Of a DNA stretch of 35,111 nt, positions 16,535 through 24,812 are shown piece by piece. A program made the position numbers and the translations under genes. Position 1 is the first letter of the stretch. Every line of letters starts with the position of its first letter. Source of the stretch: Planctomycetota bacterium (GTDB taxonomy: Bacteria; Planctomycetota; UBA8742; UBA2392). Location of the stretch: NCBI GenBank assembly GCA_022071975.1, contig JAJVIO010000032.1, positions 26,521-61,631 of the forward strand. The letters are read 5' to 3'. Below the pieces are notes generated by a model. That model saw only the letters and a program-made list of their open reading frames with translations. It was not told the DNA's origin and searched no databases.

Positions 16535-17632
16535 ATGAAGGTCTCTACGCTGGTGGACTTCTTCGATCGCCTGTACCCCTTCGCGTTGGCCGAAGAGTGG
16601 GACAACGTCGGCCTGATTGTCGGCGACAGCAAGGCCGATGTGACCGGTGTGGGCCTGTGCCTCGACGTCACCCACGACGTGCTGGACGAATGCGCCGAGG
16701 TCGGCTGCAACCTGCTGGTCACCCACCACCCGGTGATTTTCCGCGCCATCAAGCGCCTGAACGCCAGCGAGCTGCAGGGCGGCCTGGTGGCCAAGGCATT
16801 CCAGCGCGGCATCAGCCTGGTGGCGCTGCACACCAACCTGGATTCGGCCGTGGGCGGCCTGAACGACACGCTGTGCGAGTTGCTGGGCCTGCGCGAGGTG
16901 AAGCCGCTGGTCGATTCCGGCCGTGAGCGTTTCTACAAGCTGGCGGTGTTCGTGCCCGCGGACCACGCCGACAAAGTGCGCGAGGCGATGTGCGCCCAGG
17001 GCGCCGGCGTGATCGGCGACTACGAACAGTGCAGCTTCAGTACGCCCGGCGAAGGCAGTTTCCGGGGCATCGAGGGCCGCACGAATCCTTTCACCGGCAC
17101 GCCCGGCAAACTGGAGAAGGCGGCCGAGTTGAAGCTGGAAGTCCTGCTGCGCCGCGAGATCGCGGGGCGCGTGGTGGGCGCGTTGCTGAGCGCGCATCCC
17201 TACGAGGAAGTCGCCTATGACCTGATCCCGCTGCATAACAAAGAAGCGGGCACCGGCCTGGCGCGCATCGGCAAGTGCGACGAGCTGCCGTTTGAGGACT
17301 TCGTGCGCAAGGTGCAGGGGCTGGGAATCCTGGTTACTCGTGTACTGGGCGACCCGCGGAAACCCGTCAAACGCGTGGCCCTGTGCAGCGGCGCGGGCAG
17401 CGACTTCACCGGCGCCGCCATCAGCCAGGGCGCGGACGTGTACCTGACCGCCGAGCAGAAGCACCACCACGGGCTCGCGGCCGCGCACAAGGGCATGGCG
17501 CTGATCGAGACCGATCATTACACACTTGAGCAGCAGCACTGGCCGAAGCTGGCGGAGTTGTTGAAGCAGCAATACCCGGACCTGAAGACGAAGGTGATCG
17601 AGCGTGGACCCGAACTTTGGCGGCGCCCGTAA
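16535..17632 (+). CDS. NIF3/DUF34 dinuclear metal-centre protein
   Basis: A 365-residue member of the NIF3 (YqfO/YbgI) family, which forms toroidal hexamers with a two-metal site; a GTP cyclohydrolase-like or metal-chaperone role has been proposed, but the function is not settled. The length matches the long form with an inserted middle domain (about 130-230). Metal ligands are visible: His64-His65 in VTHHPV, Asp103 in HTNLDSAVGG, and His328/Glu332 in ETDHYTLE. EEWDNVGLIVGD (20-31) is the usual start of the family. A TATTCT box lies seven bases before the ATG and there is no clear ribosome site, so the mRNA may be leaderless. The 3' end overlaps the next gene by 29 bases. Confidence 0.94.
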   Translation: MKVSTLVDFFDRLYPFALAEEWDNVGLIVGDSKADVTGVGLCLDVTHDVLDECAEVGCNLLVTHHPVIFRAIKRLNASELQGGLVAKAFQRGISLVALHTNLDSAVGGLNDTLCELLGLREVKPLVDSGRERFYKLAVFVPADHADKVREAMCAQGAGVIGDYEQCSFSTPGEGSFRGIEGRTNPFTGTPGKLEKAAELKLEVLLRREIAGRVVGALLSAHPYEEVAYDLIPLHNKEAGTGLARIGKCDELPFEDFVRKVQGLGILVTRVLGDPRKPVKRVALCSGAGSDFTGAAISQGADVYLTAEQKHHHGLAAAHKGMALIETDHYTLEQQHWPKLAELLKQQYPDLKTKVIERGPELWRRP

Positions 17633-18302
17633 GGCCGCGCAGCAGGTGATGCAGTCAACGGCGACATTCAAGCGCGAGGATGAAGCCAAGCGCCTGAAGT
17701 CGGAGAAACCGTTCCCGCCCAAGGCGAAGCGGCTGTCGATCATTTTCAGCGCGGTGCTGATGGCGCTGATCAGCCTGCCGCTGATCCTGGAAGTCTTGGG
17801 CGTTCAGGTGCAGATCGGCCCGTGGCTGACGCTGCTGATCAGCATCCCGATTACGATGTTCGCCATGCTGCTGATGGGTTTTTTACGCGACGGCCTGGTG
17901 CCCAACATCATCAGCGGTGTGATCGTGCTGTTCGCCTCGCAGGTGGGTTACGGCATCGCCACCGACCCGGAGTTGCTTGAGACCGGGCGGATTTACCTGA
18001 TTCGCGCGGCCGCGCCGGCGATCACACTGGTGATGCTGGCGTACTTCTGGATCAGCCTGAAGACGCACCTGCGCGACCTGCACTACATGATCGCGGAGGG
18101 CGAAAGCCTGCAGGACATCATGACGCGCATGCAGCAGGCCAGCGTGATCAAGAAGGCCGGCGGCGAGCCGGTGCTGAACGAGCGCGGCCAGGTGGTGGAC
18201 AAGCAGGAGATCATGCCGCGCAAAGGCTTCCGCCCCAAGAAGTCCAAGACCGCATCGGCCACAACCACCAAGAAGAAGCGCAAGAAACCCAAGGTGCGGT
18301 AA
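17604..18302 (+). CDS. Four-helix membrane protein of unknown function
   Basis: A 232-residue protein whose GTG start overlaps the end of the NIF3 gene by 29 bases, indicating co-translation. Residues 1-44 are charged and soluble; hydrophobic helices follow at about 45-65, 70-92, 97-118 and 132-150. The C-terminal third is soluble and ends in a strongly basic tail (KKSKTASATTTKKKRKKPKVR), which would favour the cytoplasm and could touch nucleic acid or acidic lipid. I recognise no family. An ATG at 17649 is an alternative start but has no room for a ribosome site. Confidence 0.85.
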   Translation: MDPNFGGARKAAQQVMQSTATFKREDEAKRLKSEKPFPPKAKRLSIIFSAVLMALISLPLILEVLGVQVQIGPWLTLLISIPITMFAMLLMGFLRDGLVPNIISGVIVLFASQVGYGIATDPELLETGRIYLIRAAAPAITLVMLAYFWISLKTHLRDLHYMIAEGESLQDIMTRMQQASVIKKAGGEPVLNERGQVVDKQEIMPRKGFRPKKSKTASATTTKKKRKKPKVR

Positions 18303-18346
18303 GAAGGAACTGCAGAGCTCGTTGTGCGAGGAGCATTGCGGAAACG

Positions 18347-19024
18347 ATGATCCAAACACTTCTATTCTGGTTTGTCAGCGCTGCGCTCATGTCGGTCATT
18401 ACCATGCCGGCTATGGTCCTCGTCGCATACGCGACGCGAATACCGGTCTATCGACTCAAGCTGTTCTTGGGTCCCAGTGTGATTCGCCTGCGGCTTTCAC
18501 AACATCGGTTTGAGGTAGGGTGCATCCCTTACGGGGGAATGATCGAATACTGGGAGTCGAATGACTGGAACTCACAGGAGAACGACCATAAGTTCATGAG
18601 GCTCCCGGTTCTGGGGCTCATTGCAGTATCTTGCGCTTGCGTCGTGCCGCAAGTGTCGGTGGCTATCGTCGCACTCGGTTGGGAGCAAACGCTAGCCTCG
18701 GGTATCGATGGACTATGGCAATTCTGGGTGGGTGGGCTCCACTTCTGGAGTAGCGGCGTCGAGATGTGGAACTCGGCGCACGAAGTAGCAGCTCACGAGG
18801 GATTCACAGGGATTCTCGCTCACACCGCCGCAAAGTTCGGCTTCTTCATGTTGCTTCCTCTGCCTTTTCTCAATTTCGGCAGTGTGGTTAAGCGCATCGC
18901 AATTCGCAAAGATTCAGAGTTCTGGAATCTGACTGCGCTGATCACTTTTCTTGTCGCCATGCTCGCGTGCTTTGGGTGGTTGATTGCCGCTATCATTGCG
19001 TGCGTGCAGTACTACTCGGCTTAG
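18347..19024 (+). CDS. Membrane protein resembling an M50 site-2 protease without its active site
   Basis: A 225-residue membrane protein with hydrophobic segments near 4-30, 86-112, 160-178 and 196-221. VYRLKLFLGPSVIRLRL leading to EVGCIPYGGMIEYW (34-69) resembles the segment after the HExxH helix of M50 proteases (fsiGFGP ... iPlGGyv), and LLPLPFLNFG (169-178) resembles their LPIPxLDGG motif. However HExxH is absent before that segment and the LDG Asp is Asn176. HEVAAH at 145-150 has one residue too many for HExxH. Base composition is unlike the neighbours: 18541-18600 has 28 G/C of 60. It could be a decayed or acquired gene. The family resemblance is my own pattern reading and only moderate. 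Confidence 0.7.
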   Translation: MIQTLLFWFVSAALMSVITMPAMVLVAYATRIPVYRLKLFLGPSVIRLRLSQHRFEVGCIPYGGMIEYWESNDWNSQENDHKFMRLPVLGLIAVSCACVVPQVSVAIVALGWEQTLASGIDGLWQFWVGGLHFWSSGVEMWNSAHEVAAHEGFTGILAHTAAKFGFFMLLPLPFLNFGSVVKRIAIRKDSEFWNLTALITFLVAMLACFGWLIAAIIACVQYYSA

Positions 19025-19121
19025 CTGACTCGGCTTAGGCGCTCTCGCATGTTCAGGCGCGTGGCATGCGCTTCCCGACTTCGCCAAGGCTACTTCGGGC
19101 AGGCCAGCGCATGAGTCGTGC

Positions 19122-19518
19122 TACGCGCTTCCAACGCAATACTGCGGGCTCAAGCGGCACGACTGTCGCTGTTGTTGTTTGGCGCGGAGCGCCTTCCCAG
19201 TGGAAGCCCCCACCGAACGCCTCCGGCGTTCGGTGGGGGTACTCGGCGAAAGAAGTTTCAGAGGCGCGGAGCGCCGACACACTCGCGGCGCATGCCGCGA
19301 GAGCCAATCGGCCGCAAGCGGCCGTTGTGCCGGCGCTCCGCGCCTCCACATTCTCTGGCGCTGGTAACCCCCGCCTTGTTGTCGCCGCGCTTCGCTTGGC
19401 GACAACCGGCGGGGGCTAACATTTGTTGCGGCGCTCCGCGCCTGACTGCCGATAGATTCATCACGTTGCGGTCTTTCCCGAATTTTCCTTACCCCGCAGT
19501 ATTGCGCTTCCAGCGCGT
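19122..19518. mobile_element. Hairpin-rich block with imperfect terminal inverted repeats (MITE-like)
   Basis: The ends at 19122-19147 and 19492-19518 are inverted copies of each other (about 22 of 26 bases, with 14 in a row identical: CGCAATACTGCGGG). Inside are a perfect 15-base stem CCCCCACCGAACGCC (19207-19221) with a 3-base loop; a 16-base inverted repeat GAGGCGCGGAGCGCCG (19261-19276) with 19331-19346, enclosing two smaller hairpins; and a stem at 19369-19415. GGCGCGGAGCGCC-type words occur four times (near 19180, 19263, 19332, 19430). No gene is convincing here. The right end stops four bases before the stop codon of the next gene. A transposase or target duplication was not seen. Confidence 0.55.
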
Positions 19519-19522
19519 GCCA

Positions 19523-20926
19523 CTACTTGATGTGCAGCGGTTTGGATAAATCCCAGGCTCTGGCGGCCGGGTTTTCTTTCAGCCAGTCGATCAGGTCGCG
19601 GGCGTTTTCGGCCACCTGGGGGTCTACCTCTATGGCCGGGGGCTTGTTGCCGAGCGCGAGCTCTACCGCCTTGCCGAAGTAGTCCTGGTAGCTCTGTTTC
19701 ACGCCTTCGGGGCCGTAGGGGCCGTCGGCGTTCTTGACCGGCAGGAACTGCTCTTGCCTGGGCACCTCCAGGCACATGACGTTGCCGGCCATGGGGATGG
19801 TGTCGAACACGAAGCGCTCGAACTTCCAGGCGTTGGGCTGGGCGGGCTCGACCGGTTCGCCCTGCTCGTTCAGGTGCGGCACCTTCTTGTGCGCGGCGTG
19901 CAGGGGCAGGTCGGTGCCGCGATCGATCAGCCGGCTCAGGAAATCCACCTCGAACAGGTGCACGGCGATGCTGCCCTGCCAGTACTTCAGCCGGCCCTGC
20001 CCGTCGCGCTCGCTGGCCTGCTGCTCGCTGAACTCGCTGTACTCGACGATCCCCGGCACGTCGTCATCGAGGCAGTAAATCCCCACGCGCTCGCCGGGCT
20101 CATGCTTGCGCACCACCTTCAGCGACACCTCGGCCCCTTCGTCGAGGTGCAGGCCGATGAAGGCCGGGTCAACCACCGGCGTCTGCAGGTTGTCCACCTG
20201 TAAATAGCTGATGGTGCGGATGCCGCGCCGGCGCATGTCGGCCAGCATGCCCTTGACGTGTAAAGCCCGCAGCACACCGCCGTGGCCGTCGGGGCCGGTG
20301 AACAGCTCGTCTTTGCCCGCCATCACCAGCTTGCCGTGCTCATCCAGCGCGGGCATCTCGCCCTGGGCGAAGAACTGCACGTCCTCAGGCTTGAGGCCGA
20401 ACCAGTCGTGGTCTTCCCAGAAGTTGCGCGTGGCGGCCTCGTTGTGGTTGCCCACCATCACGTACAGCGGCGGCACGCGGCCGAAGTCGCGCCCGGCGCG
20501 GCGCAGCTTGCGGGCGAAGACTTCAAACAGCGTCATGCCGGAAAGCGGCATGACGGGAAAGCAGCCCTTGGGGCCGTCGAAGCCGAGCCGCGTGCCCTGG
20601 CCGCCCGCGACCAGCAGCACGGCCACGCGGCCTTCACGCAGCAGCTTCTCACCGCGCGGGGCGAGCGCGCGGGCGGCGTCGTTCAGCAGGTATGGGAAGT
20701 TCTCGTCGGCCAGGCCGAATGTCGGCGCCGGCGAAAGGTTTCGCGCGGCCGGCGACTTCAGCGCTTCGATGGCAGCCTGCAGCTCGGGCAGGCGTTCGAG
20801 GTCCACGGCCTCCAGTTGACGCGTCAAGCGTCGGCGGGCGCGTTCGCCCAGCTCGTCCCACCAGCGGAACACGTGGCCCTGGCCCGCGGCCTCGAACTTT
20901 GCGCGCAACTCATCCATGGCGAGCAT
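19523..20926 (-). CDS. UDP-N-acetylhexosamine/UDP-glucose pyrophosphorylase (UAP1/AGX-like)
   Basis: A 467-residue nucleotidyltransferase of the UDPGP family that makes a UDP-sugar from UTP and a sugar-1-phosphate. LLVAGGQGTRLGFDGPKG (about 104-121) is the nucleotide-binding loop as found in eukaryote-type UDP-GlcNAc pyrophosphorylases, unlike bacterial GlmU. YLQVDNLQTPVVDPAFIG, EYSEFS, the GSIAVHLF segment, HAAHKKVPHL and KFERFVFDTIP follow in the family order. Which sugar is used cannot be told. ATG at 20917 is an alternative start. The gene stands behind the terminator of the next gene upstream. Use in envelope glycan synthesis is inferred. Confidence 0.93.
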   Translation of the reverse strand: MLAMDELRAKFEAAGQGHVFRWWDELGERARRRLTRQLEAVDLERLPELQAAIEALKSPAARNLSPAPTFGLADENFPYLLNDAARALAPRGEKLLREGRVAVLLVAGGQGTRLGFDGPKGCFPVMPLSGMTLFEVFARKLRRAGRDFGRVPPLYVMVGNHNEAATRNFWEDHDWFGLKPEDVQFFAQGEMPALDEHGKLVMAGKDELFTGPDGHGGVLRALHVKGMLADMRRRGIRTISYLQVDNLQTPVVDPAFIGLHLDEGAEVSLKVVRKHEPGERVGIYCLDDDVPGIVEYSEFSEQQASERDGQGRLKYWQGSIAVHLFEVDFLSRLIDRGTDLPLHAAHKKVPHLNEQGEPVEPAQPNAWKFERFVFDTIPMAGNVMCLEVPRQEQFLPVKNADGPYGPEGVKQSYQDYFGKAVELALGNKPPAIEVDPQVAENARDLIDWLKENPAARAWDLSKPLHIK

Positions 20927-20983
20927 GTTTGCGTTTCGGCCTGCGCACGCAAGGGGGCACAGGTGAAGGGCGGGTTAAACGGA

Positions 20984-21013
20984 AAGGGCGGAGGCCTTGC
21001 GGCCTCCGCCCCT
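20984..21013 (-). terminator. Intrinsic terminator after the disordered membrane protein gene
   Basis: Perfect stem of 11 bases, GGGCGGAGGCC (20986-20996) with 21001-21011, loop of four. Read on the minus strand it follows the stop at 21025 and is followed by UUUCC, a short U-run. It separates that gene from the pyrophosphorylase gene. Confidence 0.8.
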
Positions 21014-21024
21014 TGAACTTTCGC

Positions 21025-23097
21025 TTACTCCGCATTGCCTGCCGGCTCGCCCTCGTCGTTGGGCGCGGGCGGGGTATCCGCCGAGTTGTCCGGCGGCGTG
21101 GTGGGGATCACCATCGGCGGCTGGCCGCTGGGTTTTGACTTGGTGGGCTGGCCGGTCCACTCGCGGATGCGGTTGAAGATCTCGTAGTCCACGTAGTCGT
21201 AGTAGGTCTTGGCCTGCGGGTGGTCGCGCAGGGCACGCACCTGCGGAACCTGGTCGTAGAGCACGATCGGCAGTGTCAGGACGGCCACGAAGATCAGCAA
21301 CAGGATCGTGAAGATCAGCAGCACGCGCTTGCCGCCGCCCTTCTTCTCTTTCTCGGGTTCCGCGGCGGGCACTTCCTTCTTGGGCAGCTCGCGCTTGCTT
21401 GCACCGGCCATGGCGGGAGCTTTGCCGGGCAGCTTGCCCTTGCCCTTGCCGACGGGCGGGGCTGCTTCCTCGGGCAGTTCCTCAGGAACTTCGTCCGGTA
21501 CGTCCACACCGGCTTCCTCGGGCAGCTCCTCGGCCACCTCTTCCTCGTAACGCGGCGGCTCGGTGGGGCGCTTGACCGATGCGGACCCTGAAGTGGTGCC
21601 CACGCCGCGGCGCAGCGGGTGCACTTCTTCCATGGCCGCGGGCGCGGTCGGCACGTCGTCGATCACCTTGCCCTTGGGCAGCTCGACATCGCCGAAGTCA
21701 TCGGCGCCCTGGCGCCCGCGCTGCTTGCCGGTGTCGCGGCGACCCTGCGGCATCTTGGGCGGGGGCGGGCTGAACAGCGTGGCGTCGAGTCCGCCGCCGG
21801 CCGGGGCTTCGGCGAAAGGCTCGTCGGCGAAGGACTCCGCTTCCGCGCCGAAGGGTTCAGGCTCGGGCTCGGCTTCCATGCCGAAGGGTTCCGGCTCGGC
21901 GCCGAAGGGCTCGGCCTCCATGCCCGGAGCTTCGCCCCAGTCGTCGCCGGCGGGCTGGGGTTCCGCGGGCAGGCGGCCTCCCAGTTCGGGCGGGCGCGGG
22001 CTGAACACGGTGCGGTCCATGGCGCCGGTCTTCTGGCGCGGGCTGGCACCGATGCCCGGCGGGGGCGGGCTGAACATGGTGGCGTCCATGTCGGCGCCGC
22101 CGCCCAGGGGGCGAGTGCTGCCGGTAGGCGCCGCATCCAGCTCTTCGGGCGAGCGGATGTCGTTGCCGAAGTCATTGAAGTCGTCGCCGGCCGGCGCCAG
22201 CGAAGGCCCGCCGTATGCGGGCTGCGGCGGCGCGGCCTGGAAGCCGCGCGCCGGGGGCTGCTGGAATCCGCCCATGGAATCGTCGTCGAAGCCGCCGATG
22301 GTCGGCAGCTGTTCGTCGTCGGGTGATGCCAGGCCGTCGAATTCCGCGCCCAGGCTGGCCAGCTTGGGGCTGGAGTCCATGCGCGACAGCTCCTGCGGCT
22401 CGTTGCCGAAGCCGCCGCCGTACGGGTCTTCGCCGAAGGGCGATTCGTCGCCGAAGCCGGCGGGCTCGAGGCTGCCGCCGCCAAAAGGCTCAGGCTGCAT
22501 TTCGCCGAAGGGCTCCGGCTGCATCTCGCCGCCAAAGGGTTCCGGCTGCATTTCACCGCCGAAGGGCTCCGGCTGCATATCGCCGCCGAACGGCTCGGGC
22601 GCCATGTCGCCGCCGCCACCGAACGGGTCACCGCCGAAGGGGCTGGCGCCGTCGTCGAAGAACGCGGCGGCTTCCTGCTCCTGCTTGCGCTTGGCTTCCT
22701 GCTTGGCGCGTTCGCGCTCCTGGCGCACCTTTGCCTGCATGTCGGGCGGGGGCGGGCTGAACACCGTGGCGTCAGGGTCGGCGCCGCTCATGCCCGAGAA
22801 CTGCGGCACGGCCTCGCCGGCAAAATTCTGCGCGCCGGCGCGCCCGCCGGAGTTTGGGACGCCGGGCTTCTGCACCTTGCTGGTGTGCTTCTTGACCACC
22901 TTGATGTTGAGGTCGCGGTCGATTTCCTGGAGCTGCTGGGGCGTCAGCAGGTTCGCCTTTTCCAGGATCATGCGCACGCTGACCTTCTTGCCCTGCGCGG
23001 CCAGCTGCTTCTGCTTCGCCAGGATCTGGTCCAGGCGCTGTTTTGACAGGTAGCCGCGGGCGACTGCCTGTTGTCCGTAGCGGAGATTGATGGGCAT
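21025..23097 (-). CDS. Disordered membrane protein with GspE-N-like head and four DxTxFSPxPP motifs
   Basis: A 690-residue protein. Residues 3-66 (RYGQQAVARGYLSKQRLDQIL ... LLTPQQLQEID) resemble the small helical GspE/MshE N-terminal-type domain. Residues 70-585 are low-complexity and probably disordered, with five tandem PEPFGG-type repeats (163-207) and the motif D(A/R)T(V/M/L)FSPxPP four times, its Thr at 111, 340, 363 and 440. An acidic PEE-rich stretch (518-545) and a Lys-rich stretch precede one transmembrane helix (591-613), leaving about 77 residues outside. The repeated Thr in an identical setting suggests phosphorylation by a Hanks-type kinase with FHA-type reading, which is inference. 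No ribosome site is obvious at ATG 23097. Function unknown. Confidence 0.9.
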   Translation of the reverse strand: MPINLRYGQQAVARGYLSKQRLDQILAKQKQLAAQGKKVSVRMILEKANLLTPQQLQEIDRDLNIKVVKKHTSKVQKPGVPNSGGRAGAQNFAGEAVPQFSGMSGADPDATVFSPPPPDMQAKVRQERERAKQEAKRKQEQEAAAFFDDGASPFGGDPFGGGGDMAPEPFGGDMQPEPFGGEMQPEPFGGEMQPEPFGEMQPEPFGGGSLEPAGFGDESPFGEDPYGGGFGNEPQELSRMDSSPKLASLGAEFDGLASPDDEQLPTIGGFDDDSMGGFQQPPARGFQAAPPQPAYGGPSLAPAGDDFNDFGNDIRSPEELDAAPTGSTRPLGGGADMDATMFSPPPPGIGASPRQKTGAMDRTVFSPRPPELGGRLPAEPQPAGDDWGEAPGMEAEPFGAEPEPFGMEAEPEPEPFGAEAESFADEPFAEAPAGGGLDATLFSPPPPKMPQGRRDTGKQRGRQGADDFGDVELPKGKVIDDVPTAPAAMEEVHPLRRGVGTTSGSASVKRPTEPPRYEEEVAEELPEEAGVDVPDEVPEELPEEAAPPVGKGKGKLPGKAPAMAGASKRELPKKEVPAAEPEKEKKGGGKRVLLIFTILLLIFVAVLTLPIVLYDQVPQVRALRDHPQAKTYYDYVDYEIFNRIREWTGQPTKSKPSGQPPMVIPTTPPDNSADTPPAPNDEGEPAGNAE
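22477..22611 (-). repeat. Tandem PEPFGG-coding repeats
   Basis: About five units of 27-30 bases within the disordered protein gene encode GDMxPEPFG/GEMQPEPFG copies (residues 163-207). The unit near 22500 is shortened by one Gly codon, and the copies differ by third-position changes, so the array is likely to change length between strains. Confidence 0.8.
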
Positions 23098-23233
23098 GGG
23101 TTGTCGAGGTCCCCTGAGGGTTCATCACGCCCGTCGGGTGCTTAAGCCAAGCATCCGGCAGGACTTGCAGACCGAATCTTGTGTCCCGGCGTACTACCGG
23201 GCAAGCAAAATGCCTGTATGTTTGCAGTATAAC

Positions 23234-24001
23234 TCAGGCGTCACATTCCGATAGCCTGCGGATGGCCAGCGCGACCGCGTCGCTGCTGCTGTCCACGCCC
23301 AGCACCCGCCGCCCCAGGCGCTTCGCCGCAACCAGCGCGCTGCCCGAGCCGCAACAGGGGTCCAGCACAAGCTCACCCGGGTTGCTGAAGCATTCAATCA
23401 GCCGGCTCAGCAGCGCCAGGGGCTTCTGGGTGGGGTAGCCCGCGTACTCCTTCTGGTTGCCGCGCAAGGCCGGGATCTCCCACACGTCGCGCATGGCCGC
23501 CCAGGTGTAGAGACCCTGCTCGTCCTCATGGATCTCGATGTTCTTGAACCCGTAGCGGTGCGCCAGATAGCTCTTCTCGCGCAGCTGATGAAAGGTGTAT
23601 TCGGGCCCGGCCGCGAACACGTGGATGCTGTCGTGCTTGCGCCCCAGGCTGCGTTTGCTGCCGCCGCCGGTGCGGTACGACCAGATGATCTCGTTGACGA
23701 ACGCGTCAGCGCCGAACAGGCGTTCGAGCTCAAGGCGTCCGTGGTGGGCGGCGCGCCAGTCAAGGTGCAGGGCCAGCACGCCGTGGGGCGTCAGCAACGG
23801 CTGCACGGCCGACAAAAGCGCGCGCAGGAATGCCAGGTACTCGGCCAGGCCGCCGGGCCAGCGGTCGTCGTAGCTGGGGCCGGGGGCGCGGTTGCGGCGC
23901 CTGCGCCCGCTGAAGAAGGGCGGGTCGATGTACGCCAGCGAAGCCTGGCCCTGGGGCAGGGTGGGCGCGAGCTGGATGAAGTCGCCTTGGTGGATGGACA
24001 T
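23234..24001 (-). CDS. Orphan beta-class DNA methyltransferase (N4/N6)
   Basis: A 255-residue S-adenosylmethionine-dependent amino-methyltransferase. The catalytic motif IV is IDPPF (25-29), followed by a central target-recognition region (SYRTGGGSKRSLGRKHDSIHVF and on) and the AdoMet-binding motif I near the end, LDPCCGSGS (213-221) with acidic Asp237 in GVDSS. The order IV, recognition, I marks the beta class. No restriction enzyme gene lies beside it, so it is probably a solitary methylase acting in regulation or marking, or protecting against an enzyme encoded elsewhere. The GGA of its possible ribosome site lies next to a heptamer array that begins nine bases upstream of the ATG. Target sequence unknown. 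Confidence 0.93.
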   Translation of the reverse strand: MSIHQGDFIQLAPTLPQGQASLAYIDPPFFSGRRRRNRAPGPSYDDRWPGGLAEYLAFLRALLSAVQPLLTPHGVLALHLDWRAAHHGRLELERLFGADAFVNEIIWSYRTGGGSKRSLGRKHDSIHVFAAGPEYTFHQLREKSYLAHRYGFKNIEIHEDEQGLYTWAAMRDVWEIPALRGNQKEYAGYPTQKPLALLSRLIECFSNPGELVLDPCCGSGSALVAAKRLGRRVLGVDSSSDAVALAIRRLSECDA

Positions 24002-24009
24002 GGAGATCC

Positions 24010-24044
24010 AGGTTTCAGGTTACAGGTTTTAGGTTTCAGGGTTC
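24010..24044. repeat. Heptamer array upstream of the methyltransferase
   Basis: Five in-phase units: AGGTTTC, AGGTTAC, AGGTTTT, AGGTTTC, AGGGTTC. It lies nine bases from the methyltransferase start codon, within its leader. Confidence 0.85.
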
Positions 24045-24173
24045 GGGACGGGAACTGTGCATTGCGCCCTGCGCCAAAGTCTGCGGCCGCGCGCCTCCGC
24101 CTGCGGCTCCTGTTTCTGCTGCGCTCTTGATCATTGCGGTGTGATCTTCGATTATCGGGTTTGCGAGGTTTCC

Positions 24174-24812
24174 ATGCTGGTGAATCCCCGAACGGGTCCG
24201 ATCAAGGGCGGCGTGGTGCTGCTGCCCAAACGCTTCGTGATCGACAAGGCCGTGCTGCACAGCGCGCAGGGCATCGCAAACACCGGCTTTGCCGTGAGCG
24301 TGCCGGAGATATCCAAGCGGCCTCGCACCATCGACGACGTGACGCTGGAGGACATCGTCAACGGCGTGCGCGCCGCCAAAGAAGCCGCCCGCGAGCTGCG
24401 GCGCACGCTGAACGGCGACAAGAAAGTTGGCGTGGTGGGCGCCTGGCTGGCGGGCACCATCGCGTTGCTGGCCAGCGAAGAAGAGTTCGACGCCACGGTT
24501 GCAGTGTGCCCCTTCGTGCGCCTGCCGGTGGCCGATGACGTGAAGATCCGGCAGCCCCTGGACGTGATCCGCAAGGCGCGCGCGCCGATACTGGCCGTGT
24601 TCGGCGAGCTGGACAGCGAAGTGCCGATCGAGGACGTGCGCGCCCTCGAGAAAGCCCTGTCCGAAAGCCCCTCCGACGACGAGTCGTACACCTACCCCGG
24701 CGTGGGCCATGCCTTCTTCGACAACGAGGAAGGCAACACCGAGTACCGAGAGGCCGCCGAACGCGACCTGTGGACCCGCATCGACCGCTTTTTCGCCCAG
24801 CGCATGGCGTAG
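24174..24812 (+). CDS. Dienelactone-hydrolase-like protein without nucleophile
   Basis: A 212-residue alpha/beta-hydrolase most like the dienelactone hydrolase family. The nucleophile elbow, normally G-x-(C/S)-x-G-G, reads VVGAWLAGT with Trp91 where Cys or Ser belongs. The other triad members look intact: Asp147 in FGELDSEVP and His179 in YPGVGHAFFDN, both in the usual family setting. It is therefore probably not a hydrolase of the known type, but a binding protein or an enzyme using another mechanism. ATG 24174 has GAGG six bases upstream; the frame extends back to 24057 but with Cys/Arg-rich residues unlike the family. The last codons and the hairpin behind them are duplicated downstream. 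Confidence 0.9.
   Translation: MLVNPRTGPIKGGVVLLPKRFVIDKAVLHSAQGIANTGFAVSVPEISKRPRTIDDVTLEDIVNGVRAAKEAARELRRTLNGDKKVGVVGAWLAGTIALLASEEEFDATVAVCPFVRLPVADDVKIRQPLDVIRKARAPILAVFGELDSEVPIEDVRALEKALSESPSDDESYTYPGVGHAFFDNEEGNTEYREAAERDLWTRIDRFFAQRMA

Noticed and set aside
19053..19419. Small genes on both strands in the hairpin block
   Set aside because: Frames are open because of GC-rich inverted repeats; residues are low-complexity with no ribosome sites.
23098..23233. Terminator of the methyltransferase gene
   Set aside because: Only a 5-base GCCTG/CAGGC stem followed by AUUUU on the minus strand; too weak to list.
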